A DNA stretch of 28,243 bases from Erysipelotrichia bacterium (GTDB lineage Bacteria; Bacillota_I; Bacilli_A; Erysipelotrichales; Erysipelotrichaceae), in NCBI GenBank assembly GCA_009929095.1, contig SABF01000004.1, positions 1 to 28,243 of the forward strand, written 5' to 3'. Position numbers and translations under genes: made by a program. Positions 22,183 to 28,243 of this stretch are shown one piece after another (the first letter of the stretch is position 1; the number at the start of each line of letters is the position of its first letter). The notes below the pieces were generated by a model that worked only from the letters and a program-made list of their open reading frames with translations, was not told where the DNA came from and ran no database searches.

Positions 22183-22836
22183 ATGCAGAGTATCTTATTG
22201 GTAGGACTTGGCCGCTTTGGCCGCAGCTGTGCATATAAACTGAATGAATTGAATCAGCAGGTCATGGCAGTCGATATAAATGAAGAGTGCGTCAACAAAG
22301 TATTATCCTTTGTCACTCATGCGGAAATTGGTGACGGAACTGATGCAGATTTTTTAAGGTCTCTTGGCGTCGGTGACTATGATGTATGTATTGTGGCTAT
22401 CGGTGATAACTTTATTTCATCGCTGGAGACAACTTCTCTATTAAAGGACTTGGGAGCAAAGCATGTCATTGCACGAGCTGCATCGCTGACTCAGGAAAAG
22501 TTTCTGCTGAGAAATGGCGCTGACGAGGTTATATTCCCGGAGAAACAGCTCGCGCTGTGGACAGCTATCCGCTGCAGTTCTCGAAACATCCGCAATTATA
22601 TTGAACTGACAAAAGGATATTCCATCTATGAAGTGGATGTTCCGGAGGAATGGGTAGGTCATACCATCGGGAACTTGGATATCCGTAAGAAATACGATAT
22701 CAATATTCTCGGTACCCGCAATCGGAATGCCAAGCATTACAGCATGTCGGTATCACCGACCATGCAGCTGACAGATGATCTGTCACTGCTGGTGCTTGCC
22801 AAGGATGCTGATTTGCAGAAGTGCTTCAAGATATGA
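22183..22836 (+). CDS. ktrA: Potassium uptake regulatory subunit KtrA (RCK/TrkA-N, TrkA-C)
   Basis: A 217-aa cytosolic protein with an RCK_N Rossmann domain (Gly-Leu-Gly-Arg-Phe-Gly-Arg at 8-14; acidic end of beta-2 Ala-Val-Asp at ~28-30; Gly-Asp-Gly-Thr at ~47) and an RCK_C domain (~135-217, Tyr-Glu-Val-Asp-Val-Pro-Glu-Glu-Trp ... Gly-Thr-Arg-Asn). It forms an octameric ring on the KtrB dimer and gates it with ATP/ADP; RCK_C domains in Bacillota often bind c-di-AMP. It starts 18 bp after ktrB with AAGGAG, so the two are one operon; a terminator follows. Confidence 0.95.
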   Translation: MQSILLVGLGRFGRSCAYKLNELNQQVMAVDINEECVNKVLSFVTHAEIGDGTDADFLRSLGVGDYDVCIVAIGDNFISSLETTSLLKDLGAKHVIARAASLTQEKFLLRNGADEVIFPEKQLALWTAIRCSSRNIRNYIELTKGYSIYEVDVPEEWVGHTIGNLDIRKKYDINILGTRNRNAKHYSMSVSPTMQLTDDLSLLVLAKDADLQKCFKI

Positions 22837-22863
22837 TTTGCGTTCAGTCAATTTAGCAGATAG

Positions 22864-22900
22864 AAAGAATACCTGGTCAGCTGACGGGTATTCTTTTTTT
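22864..22900 (+). terminator. Terminator of ktrBA
   Basis: AAGAATACC pairs with GGGTATTCTT around a 12-nt loop that is itself partly palindromic (TCAGCTGA), followed by T7. Confidence 0.85.
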
Positions 22901-22902
22901 CA

Positions 22903-23136
22903 GTGAGCTTAACCAGAATTTTTAAAGAGTCTGCAAAATCACAAATTAAAGACTTGCAGCAGAAGGCTATACAAGAATTGTCAGAACATGCAGGTCTGAA
23001 CATTTTAAATTGGTCTGGCGGTAAGCAGCATATGAAGCACTGGAAGATCCGTGCATGGAATCATGCCGGCAATATTGAAAAAGGACAGAGGATGATCAGC
23101 TCCTCGGGTTCGATTCTGCATCTGCCGTTATTATGA
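22903..23136 (+). CDS. Doubtful small ORF or gene remnant
   Basis: A 77-codon open frame between the ktrA terminator and the end of the MFS gene. It would start at GTG 22903 directly behind the terminator T run, with no Shine-Dalgarno and no promoter, so expression looks unlikely. The predicted sequence is Lys/Gln-rich with one Trp-x-x-x-x-x-Trp stretch (Lys-His-Trp-Lys-Ile-Arg-Ala-Trp-Asn-His-Ala-Gly-Asn-Ile-Glu-Lys-Gly) that looks protein-like; I do not recognise it. It could be a remnant of a lost gene. Otherwise I see nothing in 22901-23130. Confidence 0.25.
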   Translation: MSLTRIFKESAKSQIKDLQQKAIQELSEHAGLNILNWSGGKQHMKHWKIRAWNHAGNIEKGQRMISSSGSILHLPLL

Positions 23137-24291
23137 CGATTGCAGCGTCGCATCATTCTGTCTGCTCAGAACAATGTAGAGAAGCAGCCCAAGCACAGAT
23201 AGCACTGCGCCGAATACAAATGAGAGATTCAGATTTTTGTTCGCAAGTGCTCCAAAGACGGGATCAATGCATGCGGCCAGGCTTTCCATCAGCAAGGCAT
23301 TCATACTCAGAATCATTGCCCTCTGTCTGCTGCTGATCATATCGTTCTGGAGAGTGCTGCTCAAAGGCAGAAACAGATTGGCGGCAAGTCTGATGATGGA
23401 AATACACAGGATGCACAGCAGTGTGTTCTGGGTCATGGTCAAAACAATACAGGAAACACAGACTGCAAGGAATGAGAGGATACCGGTATGAGCTGTTCCA
23501 AATCGTTCGGTGATTCTTGCAGAGCAGATGCCAAGCATTCCTACACCTGTCATGACAGTATAAGCTAAGCCGGTCAGTGCATTACTCATTCCGATTGACG
23601 CATACTTCATTTGGCTGATGAAAACGGTGAGCATCTGAGAAGTTTCGGAAATAAATGCAGTGGCAAGCAGAAGACAGATCAGCTTTCTGCTGTGCAGCGA
23701 GAACTTCAATGTGCAAACCATATCACTATAGGAACACTTCGGGTCCGCGGTTTTTGATTTTATGTCATGCAGCCCAAGCGAGAGAAGAAAGGCGGCGGCA
23801 TAGCTGAAAATGGTCAGCAGAGCTGCCAGCCGGTAATTGTGCCTGATCAGCACAGAATATATCATGCTGGATATCAGAAGTCCGCCAGTGGACAGATTCT
23901 CATATATGGAGAAGCTGCGCTGACTGTGCCCTGGTTCAGAAGATAGATAGAGCAGTGAAACATCTGTTCCAGACAGTCCTGAGCAGACAACAGCAAGCAG
24001 AATTCGTTCGATGAGAAATCCCAAGAAGTTGCTGGCCTGCCAGAAGATGATTTTGGAAATTACATAGATAAAACAGCAGATGATAATGGTTCTTCGATAT
24101 CCTGCCCGTTCCGCAAGCACTCCCCAGGGCAGTTCCAGAGACAGGGAAAGAATGAGGGAAATACTCTCTATCAAGGTTATCTGAAAGATAGTAATGCCGC
24201 AGACCTCGCGATACAGGGTGGCAATGGAGGCGTAAAAAACCATCCCCTGCAAAAATGCAATGGCATACAAAAGAATTCGATTGTGTTTCAT
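23131..24291 (-). CDS. Major facilitator superfamily transporter
   Basis: A 386-aa membrane protein with about 11-12 hydrophobic segments. The cytosolic loop 2-3 carries the MFS motif A in the form Gly-Val-Leu-Ala-Glu-Arg-Ala-Gly-Tyr-Arg-Arg. The central loop after helix 6 is Lys/Asp rich as in the family. The ATG at 24291 is preferred: it is followed by Lys-His-Asn-Arg and the first helix, and AGAAAGGA lies 9 nt upstream; a start at 24336 would add 15 basic residues without a good site. The substrate is unknown; drug or metabolite efflux is typical of this size. It is a single-gene unit with its own promoter (24408-24435) and a ~110-nt leader. Confidence 0.88.
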   Translation of the reverse strand: MKHNRILLYAIAFLQGMVFYASIATLYREVCGITIFQITLIESISLILSLSLELPWGVLAERAGYRRTIIICCFIYVISKIIFWQASNFLGFLIERILLAVVCSGLSGTDVSLLYLSSEPGHSQRSFSIYENLSTGGLLISSMIYSVLIRHNYRLAALLTIFSYAAAFLLSLGLHDIKSKTADPKCSYSDMVCTLKFSLHSRKLICLLLATAFISETSQMLTVFISQMKYASIGMSNALTGLAYTVMTGVGMLGICSARITERFGTAHTGILSFLAVCVSCIVLTMTQNTLLCILCISIIRLAANLFLPLSSTLQNDMISSRQRAMILSMNALLMESLAACIDPVFGALANKNLNLSFVFGAVLSVLGLLLYIVLSRQNDATLQSS

Positions 24292-24407
24292 CAAAATGAT
24301 TCCTTTCTTTCTGAGAAGAAGAGAAAAACACCGCATGGGCGGAAATGAGAGACTGTTTTTTTAAATATCTCAGATTGAAAGGCACATAATGAATTACTCC
24401 GTAAACC

Positions 24408-24435
24408 AGTATACTAATTTCAGCAGCAACTGCAA
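24408..24435 (-). promoter_or_regulatory. Promoter of the MFS gene (minus strand)
   Basis: On the minus strand TTGCAG (24435-24430) and TATACT (24413-24408), 16 bp apart. Confidence 0.6.
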
Positions 24436-24538
24436 GTTTTTTCAGCAACAGTCATATGTTTTTTCATCACAGATTGCGGATTAAGCAATTTACTGGACAG
24501 ATATCCAGAAATCAAGCCACACGAACGGTTTAATCGAG

Positions 24539-24544
24539 TATAAT
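24539..24544 (+). promoter_or_regulatory. -10 element of the glmU-prs promoter
   Basis: A perfect TATAAT 20 bp before the glmU start. The -35 region at 17 bp (GCCACA, 3/6) is poor. The short 5' leader contains GGAGGT. Confidence 0.5.
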
Positions 24545-24564
24545 ATTGCCCGTGGAGGTCTTTA

Positions 24565-25494
24565 ATGCCAATTAAAAACGCAATAGTGATGGCTGCCGGG
24601 AAAGGCACACGTATGCATTCTGATCTGCCCAAAGTACTGCATCAGGTATGCGGCATGTCTATGGCAGAACTGATTGTTCACAGTCTCAGGGAGGCTGGTG
24701 CAGATCGGGTGGTAACCATTGTCGGCTTCGGACACGAACAGGTAGAAAAGACCCTTGAAGGACAGTGTGAATTCGCACTGCAGGAGCCTCAGCTGGGAAC
24801 CGGCCATGCAGTGATGCAGGCAGTTCAGCTGGAAGAAAGCGAAGGACTCACGGTTGTCGCAAATGGCGACGTCCCATGCATGCGCAGCGAAACCTATAGC
24901 AAACTGTTTGAGGCAGTGCAGGATTCAGATATGGCCGTGCTGACAGTATCTCTTGAAGATGCAGCGGCTTATGGAAGAGTGGTCACCAGCCCGGATGGCA
25001 GTGTAGAGAAAATTGTGGAGTTCAAGGATTGCAGTGCATCTGAAATGGCAATTCATGAAATCAATACAGGCATTTACGCCTTTGATAATAAAAAATTATT
25101 TGAGTGTCTCAAGCTTCTTAAAAATGATAATGCTCAGCATGAATACTATATTACCGATTTGGTTGAGATTTTTCGTTCAAAGGGATATCGCGTCAAGGCG
25201 GTTGAAGCGCTGGACAAAGAGGAAGTGCAGGGTGTCAATGACTGCCTGGAACTGTCAGAGAGGCAGACAGTGCTGCGTCGGAGAATAAACTCTGAATGGA
25301 TGAAAAAGGGAGTGACCATAGTCAATCCGGAAAATACAGATATCGGACCGGAAGTAGTAATTGGAAAAGATGTCATTATCTATCCCAATGTTATCCTTTA
25401 CGGAAAAACGGTTATCGGCGATGGTACAGTGATTTACCCGGGATCATTCCTCGAAGATGAAATCATTGCTGATCATCAGATTATCAGCAGGTAG
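24565..25494 (+). CDS. glmU: GlmU-like N-acetylglucosamine-1-phosphate uridyltransferase, lacking the acetyltransferase half
   Basis: GlmU makes UDP-GlcNAc for peptidoglycan. This 309-aa protein has the complete pyrophosphorylase domain: Ala-Ala-Gly-Lys-Gly-Thr-Arg-Met at 10-17, Asp-Leu-Pro-Lys-Val-Leu-His, Gln-Leu-Gly-Thr-Gly-His-Ala, Asn-Gly-Asp-Val-Pro, Tyr-Gly-Arg-Val-Val and Glu-Ile-Asn-Thr-Gly-Ile-Tyr. Only the first turns of the left-handed beta helix follow (Ile-Gly-Pro-Glu-Val-Val-Ile-Gly, Val-Ile-Gly-Asp-Gly-Thr-Val-Ile) and it stops where the usual ~450-aa enzyme goes on to the acetyltransferase site. The spacer to prs (66 bp) has no room for the missing part. So either a separate acetyltransferase exists or the gene was shortened. 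GGAGGT precedes the ATG; glmU-prs order is as in Bacillus. Confidence 0.9.
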   Translation: MPIKNAIVMAAGKGTRMHSDLPKVLHQVCGMSMAELIVHSLREAGADRVVTIVGFGHEQVEKTLEGQCEFALQEPQLGTGHAVMQAVQLEESEGLTVVANGDVPCMRSETYSKLFEAVQDSDMAVLTVSLEDAAAYGRVVTSPDGSVEKIVEFKDCSASEMAIHEINTGIYAFDNKKLFECLKLLKNDNAQHEYYITDLVEIFRSKGYRVKAVEALDKEEVQGVNDCLELSERQTVLRRRINSEWMKKGVTIVNPENTDIGPEVVIGKDVIIYPNVILYGKTVIGDGTVIYPGSFLEDEIIADHQIISR

Positions 25495-25560
25495 GCATCA
25501 GCCGGACCTGCTGCAGGTCTGTTAGTCATATATTTTTTAGGAGAGAGAGGAATCGAAACC

Positions 25561-26550
25561 ATGGTTAAGGAAACAATGATCTTAGCACTGACATCCAGCA
25601 CTGATCTTGCAAAGCGTATCGCAAAAGGACTGAAGCTGCCGCTCAGCGAAGTACAGGTTGATCACTTCGCAGACGGTGAGATTCTCGTAACACCGCGGGA
25701 AACAGTGCGCGGCCGCTCGGTATTCATCATCCAGTCCACCTGTACGCCGGTGACGGAACACCTGATGGAAGTACTGGTATGCATTGATGCATGCAAACGG
25801 GCAAGTGCCGAGGAAATCACAGTTGTCATGCCTTATTACGGATATGCACGTCAGGACCGCAAATCTGATGCACATCAGCCGATTACAGCTAAATTGGTCG
25901 CTGATCTTCTGCAGACCGCAGGAGCTAACCGCATTGTAACAATTGATCTGCATGCCGCACAGATTCAGGGATTCTTCAATATTCCGATTGATGATCTGAC
26001 AGCAGTTCCTCTGCTGGGTCATTACTTCTGTGAAAAGAAACTCCCGATGGATCAGATTGTTGTTGTTTCTCCGGATCACGGCGGTGTAGTAAGAGCGAGA
26101 AGACTGGCAGATATGCTTAATGCACCAATTGCCATTGTTGATAAGAGACGTCCTCGCCCGAATGAAGTTGAAGCGCAGAATATTATCGGGGATGTAAATG
26201 GCAAATACTGCATCATTGTAGACGATATCTGTGATACAGCAGGTTCCCTGGTTGCTGCATGCGAGATACTGAAGAATCATGGTGCTAAACAGATTTATGC
26301 ATCTGTCACTCATGGCATTTTCTCTAAAGATGCAATTGAGAAAATCGAAAACTCTCCGATTGATGAGATAGTCATCTCAGATACAATACCTCTGATGGCA
26401 GATAAGCTTGCGAAATCTAAGAAGGTCAAGGTGCTCACAGTAGCAGATATGCTTACAGAGACAATCAACGCAATTCAGAATCATCGCTCGGTGTCTCATG
26501 TATATGACCGCTATGATACAGTGAAAAAGCCAAAACCAGAGAAAAGATAA
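25561..26550 (+). CDS. prs: Ribose-phosphate pyrophosphokinase
   Basis: Makes PRPP from ribose-5-phosphate and ATP for nucleotide, His and Trp synthesis in the cytosol. The 329-aa class I enzyme shows Phe-Ala-Asp-Gly-Glu near residue 36, the flexible-loop Tyr-Tyr-Gly-Tyr-Ala-Arg-Gln-Asp-Arg-Lys, the metal-binding Asp-Leu-His-Ala-Ala-Gln-Ile-Gln-Gly-Phe-Phe, and the PRPP loop Val-Asp-Asp-Ile-Cys-Asp-Thr-Ala-Gly-Ser. A ~15-residue Lys/Pro-rich tail is extra. The start ATG 25561 has GGAGAGAGAGG upstream. It follows glmU by 66 bp and probably shares its transcript; the hairpin at 26626 may end it. Confidence 0.96.
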   Translation: MVKETMILALTSSTDLAKRIAKGLKLPLSEVQVDHFADGEILVTPRETVRGRSVFIIQSTCTPVTEHLMEVLVCIDACKRASAEEITVVMPYYGYARQDRKSDAHQPITAKLVADLLQTAGANRIVTIDLHAAQIQGFFNIPIDDLTAVPLLGHYFCEKKLPMDQIVVVSPDHGGVVRARRLADMLNAPIAIVDKRRPRPNEVEAQNIIGDVNGKYCIIVDDICDTAGSLVAACEILKNHGAKQIYASVTHGIFSKDAIEKIENSPIDEIVISDTIPLMADKLAKSKKVKVLTVADMLTETINAIQNHRSVSHVYDRYDTVKKPKPEKR

Positions 26551-26569
26551 TTAAGTACTATAAGGGTCC

Positions 26570-26600
26570 TGTACTGAAGTGAACCCAATTAGTTGGACAC
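26570..26600. mobile_element. Orphan terminal inverted repeat of an IS3-family-like element
   Basis: The stretch starting TGTACTGAAG and containing CCCAATTAGTTGGACAC resembles the terminal repeats of IS3/IS150-type elements in Bacillota, which end in ...AGTTGGACA. No transposase gene and no second copy of the repeat occur in the window. It starts 20 bp after the prs stop. I recognise the pattern from memory, so the family is tentative. Confidence 0.5.
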
Positions 26601-26625
26601 AAAATTAAGCACTTAGGCTTAACTG

Positions 26626-26665
26626 GGATTGATTCCTGTATTGTACAGGGGTCAATCCTTTTATT
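26626..26665 (+). terminator. Strong hairpin at the IS remnant; likely terminator of prs
   Basis: GGATTGA pairs with TCAATCC and, inside, CCTGTA pairs with TACAGG around a TTG loop, with a TT/GG internal loop; TTTTATT follows. Such hairpins near IS ends block transcription into the element; here it can end the glmU-prs mRNA. Confidence 0.7.
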
Positions 26666-26789
26666 AGGAATAAACGAAACTTTGGAACAGATTTCTGCAA
26701 TCACAAAGCAGTTAAGCACAATGGATCAGACAGCTTCTGTTCTGAACGACCGATTGAATCTCAGCCCGGCTCAATCTGCATACGGCTGA
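26661..26789 (+). pseudogene. Short coding remnant of unknown origin
   Basis: A 42-codon open stretch ending in TGA at 26787-26789. It reads as plausible protein (Asn-Glu-Thr-Leu-Glu-Gln-Ile-Ser-Ala-Ile-Thr-Lys-Gln-Leu, then Val-Leu-Asn-Asp-Arg-Leu-Asn) but has no proper start codon or ribosome site. It could be the end of a gene cut by the IS, or the heptad-like N-terminus of a transposase of another family. The remaining spacer 26790-26903 holds nothing I recognise. Confidence 0.3.
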
Positions 26790-26903
26790 AGGCATGGAAG
26801 TGATCGATATATTCATCAGAAAAATAATCGCATGATAAAGGCGCATCTGGACCATTGTATATGCATGCATGTAAGAAACTGAATATCAATGTGATAGAAT
26901 GAC

Positions 26904-28178
26904 ATGGTAAATGCTATGACAACTTTGTGGAAAGAGTCAAAACCGCTTGCGGATGATACAGTGCTGCCGGAATCAGATCTGGTTGGCATGCTGAAAAACG
27001 CTGCTGACACAGTATTGATTGAAAAAGCAGAAATGCTGGCAGAATGTACAGATATTGGACAGGCAGAGCAGACAGTAATAGATAGAAGTGTTGGTCTGCT
27101 GGCTCTCTTTTCTGCGTCCAATGATATGGAGAAGGCAAAAGAGTCATGCCCCGAAATTCCTTCCGCCCGGGATTTTTCCCAGCTGCAGAATGTCGTAAGA
27201 TTGGCACTCCTTGAAATACAGAAGGATGAAAGCAGCACATCATTTACTGCCGCAAAGGATCTGTTTCTTAAGACCCGGGCAGAGCTGAATGAAATGAAGA
27301 ATGTCCGTACAGCGAAGCAGTCAGAGTATCGAAGAGCTGTTACGGCACTGAAAGGTCTCAGAACAACGGATGCCTGGCTGAGCAAGGAGAATATCCGCCA
27401 GATTAACAAGGTCACAGCTATGGAACGCGAAGTAAGAGATTTCACTGACGGCCGTCATAAGGAAGAGAAAAAGACAGCAGTATATCAGGCACAGCTTGAA
27501 CAGCTGAAGAATGTACTTTTGGAAACTGAAGTAAAGCAGCAGAATTTGAATGATCGGATTCTTACAATTCAACAGGACCTAAGTGAGCTGAGCGCTTATA
27601 TCAATATGACAAATCGGGTATTCCAGCATGCAAAATGGCAGGAGTCCAAAGATCTCAAGGAACAGAAATCAACTGAACTCAAGACACTGGAAGATGCGCG
27701 TATGGATACAGAACAGCTTTTGAAGCAGCAGCGTCAGGAAAAAGAAGATCTGAACCAGTCCATCTATGGATCGCAGATTGAAGTTCAGCGTCTGGAGCGG
27801 GCCAAGACGGAATCCGCAAAGAATCTGATTAAGGAAAGACAGGGTTATGCCAGCGGTGAAAAGATGTATGGCGAGAGCCAGGACCGAATTCACGAACTGG
27901 AGAAGCGCATTCGCAGTCTGGAAGCGCCGTTGGCACAGAGCGGATTGGACTATGCAGAAGCAGCCAGACATGAATTGCCAACAGCCGCTGCACTGGTAAA
28001 GAGTTTTATCGTATCCTCTTCAAATTTTCAAAAAAAGATTGAAGATTTTCTGACTGCTGAGAGTCTTGAACAATCAGAAGACGGCATGGTTACAGCCGCA
28101 TTGTTTCTGCTTCCGGGATTGATGGTGTCTGGCTCAAAAGCCGCATCCAGTTTTTCTTCTTTGAGAAGTGTTTCTTGA
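26904..28178 (+). CDS. Long coiled-coil protein of unknown function
   Basis: A 424-aa, mostly helical protein. Residues ~1-100 form an acidic helical head; ~105-350 are nearly continuous heptad-type coiled coil rich in Glu, Lys, Gln and Leu, with few Gly or Pro; ~355-424 is a less charged tail with a short hydrophobic segment (Ala-Ala-Leu-Phe-Leu-Leu-Pro-Gly-Leu-Met-Val) that is weak as a membrane anchor. No ATPase or nuclease motif and no signal peptide are present. Neither ATG (26904 or 26916) has a good Shine-Dalgarno; a TAGAAT at 26895-26900 might be the -10, which would favour ATG 26916 on a near-leaderless mRNA. The family is unknown to me. A possible next gene starts 35 bp later. Confidence 0.75.
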   Translation: MVNAMTTLWKESKPLADDTVLPESDLVGMLKNAADTVLIEKAEMLAECTDIGQAEQTVIDRSVGLLALFSASNDMEKAKESCPEIPSARDFSQLQNVVRLALLEIQKDESSTSFTAAKDLFLKTRAELNEMKNVRTAKQSEYRRAVTALKGLRTTDAWLSKENIRQINKVTAMEREVRDFTDGRHKEEKKTAVYQAQLEQLKNVLLETEVKQQNLNDRILTIQQDLSELSAYINMTNRVFQHAKWQESKDLKEQKSTELKTLEDARMDTEQLLKQQRQEKEDLNQSIYGSQIEVQRLERAKTESAKNLIKERQGYASGEKMYGESQDRIHELEKRIRSLEAPLAQSGLDYAEAARHELPTAAALVKSFIVSSSNFQKKIEDFLTAESLEQSEDGMVTAALFLLPGLMVSGSKAASSFSSLRSVS

Positions 28179-28213
28179 TGTGCTACGTACCGTTCTTGGA
28201 TATGTAGGTTAAT

Positions 28214-28243
28214 ATGAGAAAATTTTTCGTGAAAAAGAGGGAA
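28214..28243 (+). CDS. Possible start of the next gene (cut by the window end)
   Basis: ATG 28214 opens a frame Met-Arg-Lys-Phe-Phe-Val-Lys-Lys-Arg-Glu that runs off the window. TAGGTT lies upstream at reasonable spacing. A basic N-terminus with Phe-Phe-Val hints at a membrane protein or secretion signal, but ten codons are too few to say more. Confidence 0.35.
   Translation, partial: MRKFFVKKRE

Noticed and set aside
23936..24448. A 170-codon minus-strand frame overlapping the 5' part of the MFS gene.
   Set aside because: It is an alternative frame of the MFS gene, which has the better start, membrane pattern and MFS motif A.
1..28243. tRNA, rRNA or CRISPR arrays.
   Set aside because: I saw no cloverleaf-like GGTTCRANNCC arm with a matching acceptor stem, no rRNA sequence and no regularly spaced repeats; a program could still find a tRNA I missed.

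Overview
The window looks like a chromosome segment from a low-to-moderate GC Gram-positive bacterium (Bacillota). My best guess is an Erysipelotrichia-like lineage, but that is inference, not a marker-gene assignment. The evidence is Bacillus-type gene order (cysS-mrnC-rlmB-sigH; rpmG-secE-nusG; glmU-prs), a cysteine T-box leader, KtrAB potassium uptake, purine-rich ribosome binding sites, many lipoprotein signal peptides with a lipobox Cys, and standard stop codon use.

Layout. 1-2030: a repeat-rich surface protein (RCC1-like blades, Ser-Ala linker, fibronectin-III-like domains) followed by a tiny GYF_2 protein and a terminator. 2030-4610: a TPR protein behind two pairs of 11-bp-spaced TTAA(C) repeats (PhoB-type box), a membrane YdcF/DUF218 protein on the minus strand, and a YjdF-like membrane protein whose reading frame is interrupted by TGA at codon 10. 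4640-7985: promoter, Cys T-box, cysS, mrnC, rlmB, sigH in a tight operon. 7986-16153: about 8 kb of envelope genes inserted between sigH and rpmG: a decayed MFS/LuxR regulator on the minus strand, then a plus-strand operon of an M4 metallopeptidase, a zinc-ribbon membrane protein, two further lipoproteins and a small cytosolic protein. 16160-17220: rpmG-secE-nusG, ended by a terminator, so rplK/rplA do not follow.

17228-20764: a MerR-family regulator divergent from a large lipoprotein flavin reductase with two FMN-binding domains and a fumarate/urocanate-reductase-type FAD domain. The spacer holds a perfect dyad inside a promoter with 19-bp spacing, the classical MerR arrangement. 20792-22900: ktrB-ktrA. 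23131-24291: an MFS transporter (minus). 24539-26550: glmU (lacking the acetyltransferase half) and prs. 26570-26790: an orphan IS3-like end with a strong hairpin, plus a decayed ORF. 26904-28178: a coiled-coil protein of unknown function. The start of another gene may be cut by the window end.

The most notable points are the MerR/flavin-reductase pair with its operator, the envelope cassette that splits a normally contiguous housekeeping cluster, the shortened GlmU, and a concentration of reading-frame lesions (a frameshift plus two TGAs in the LuxR gene, one frameshift each in the M4 and zinc-ribbon genes, and a TGA in the YjdF-like gene). The lesions could be real decay or assembly error; reads would decide.
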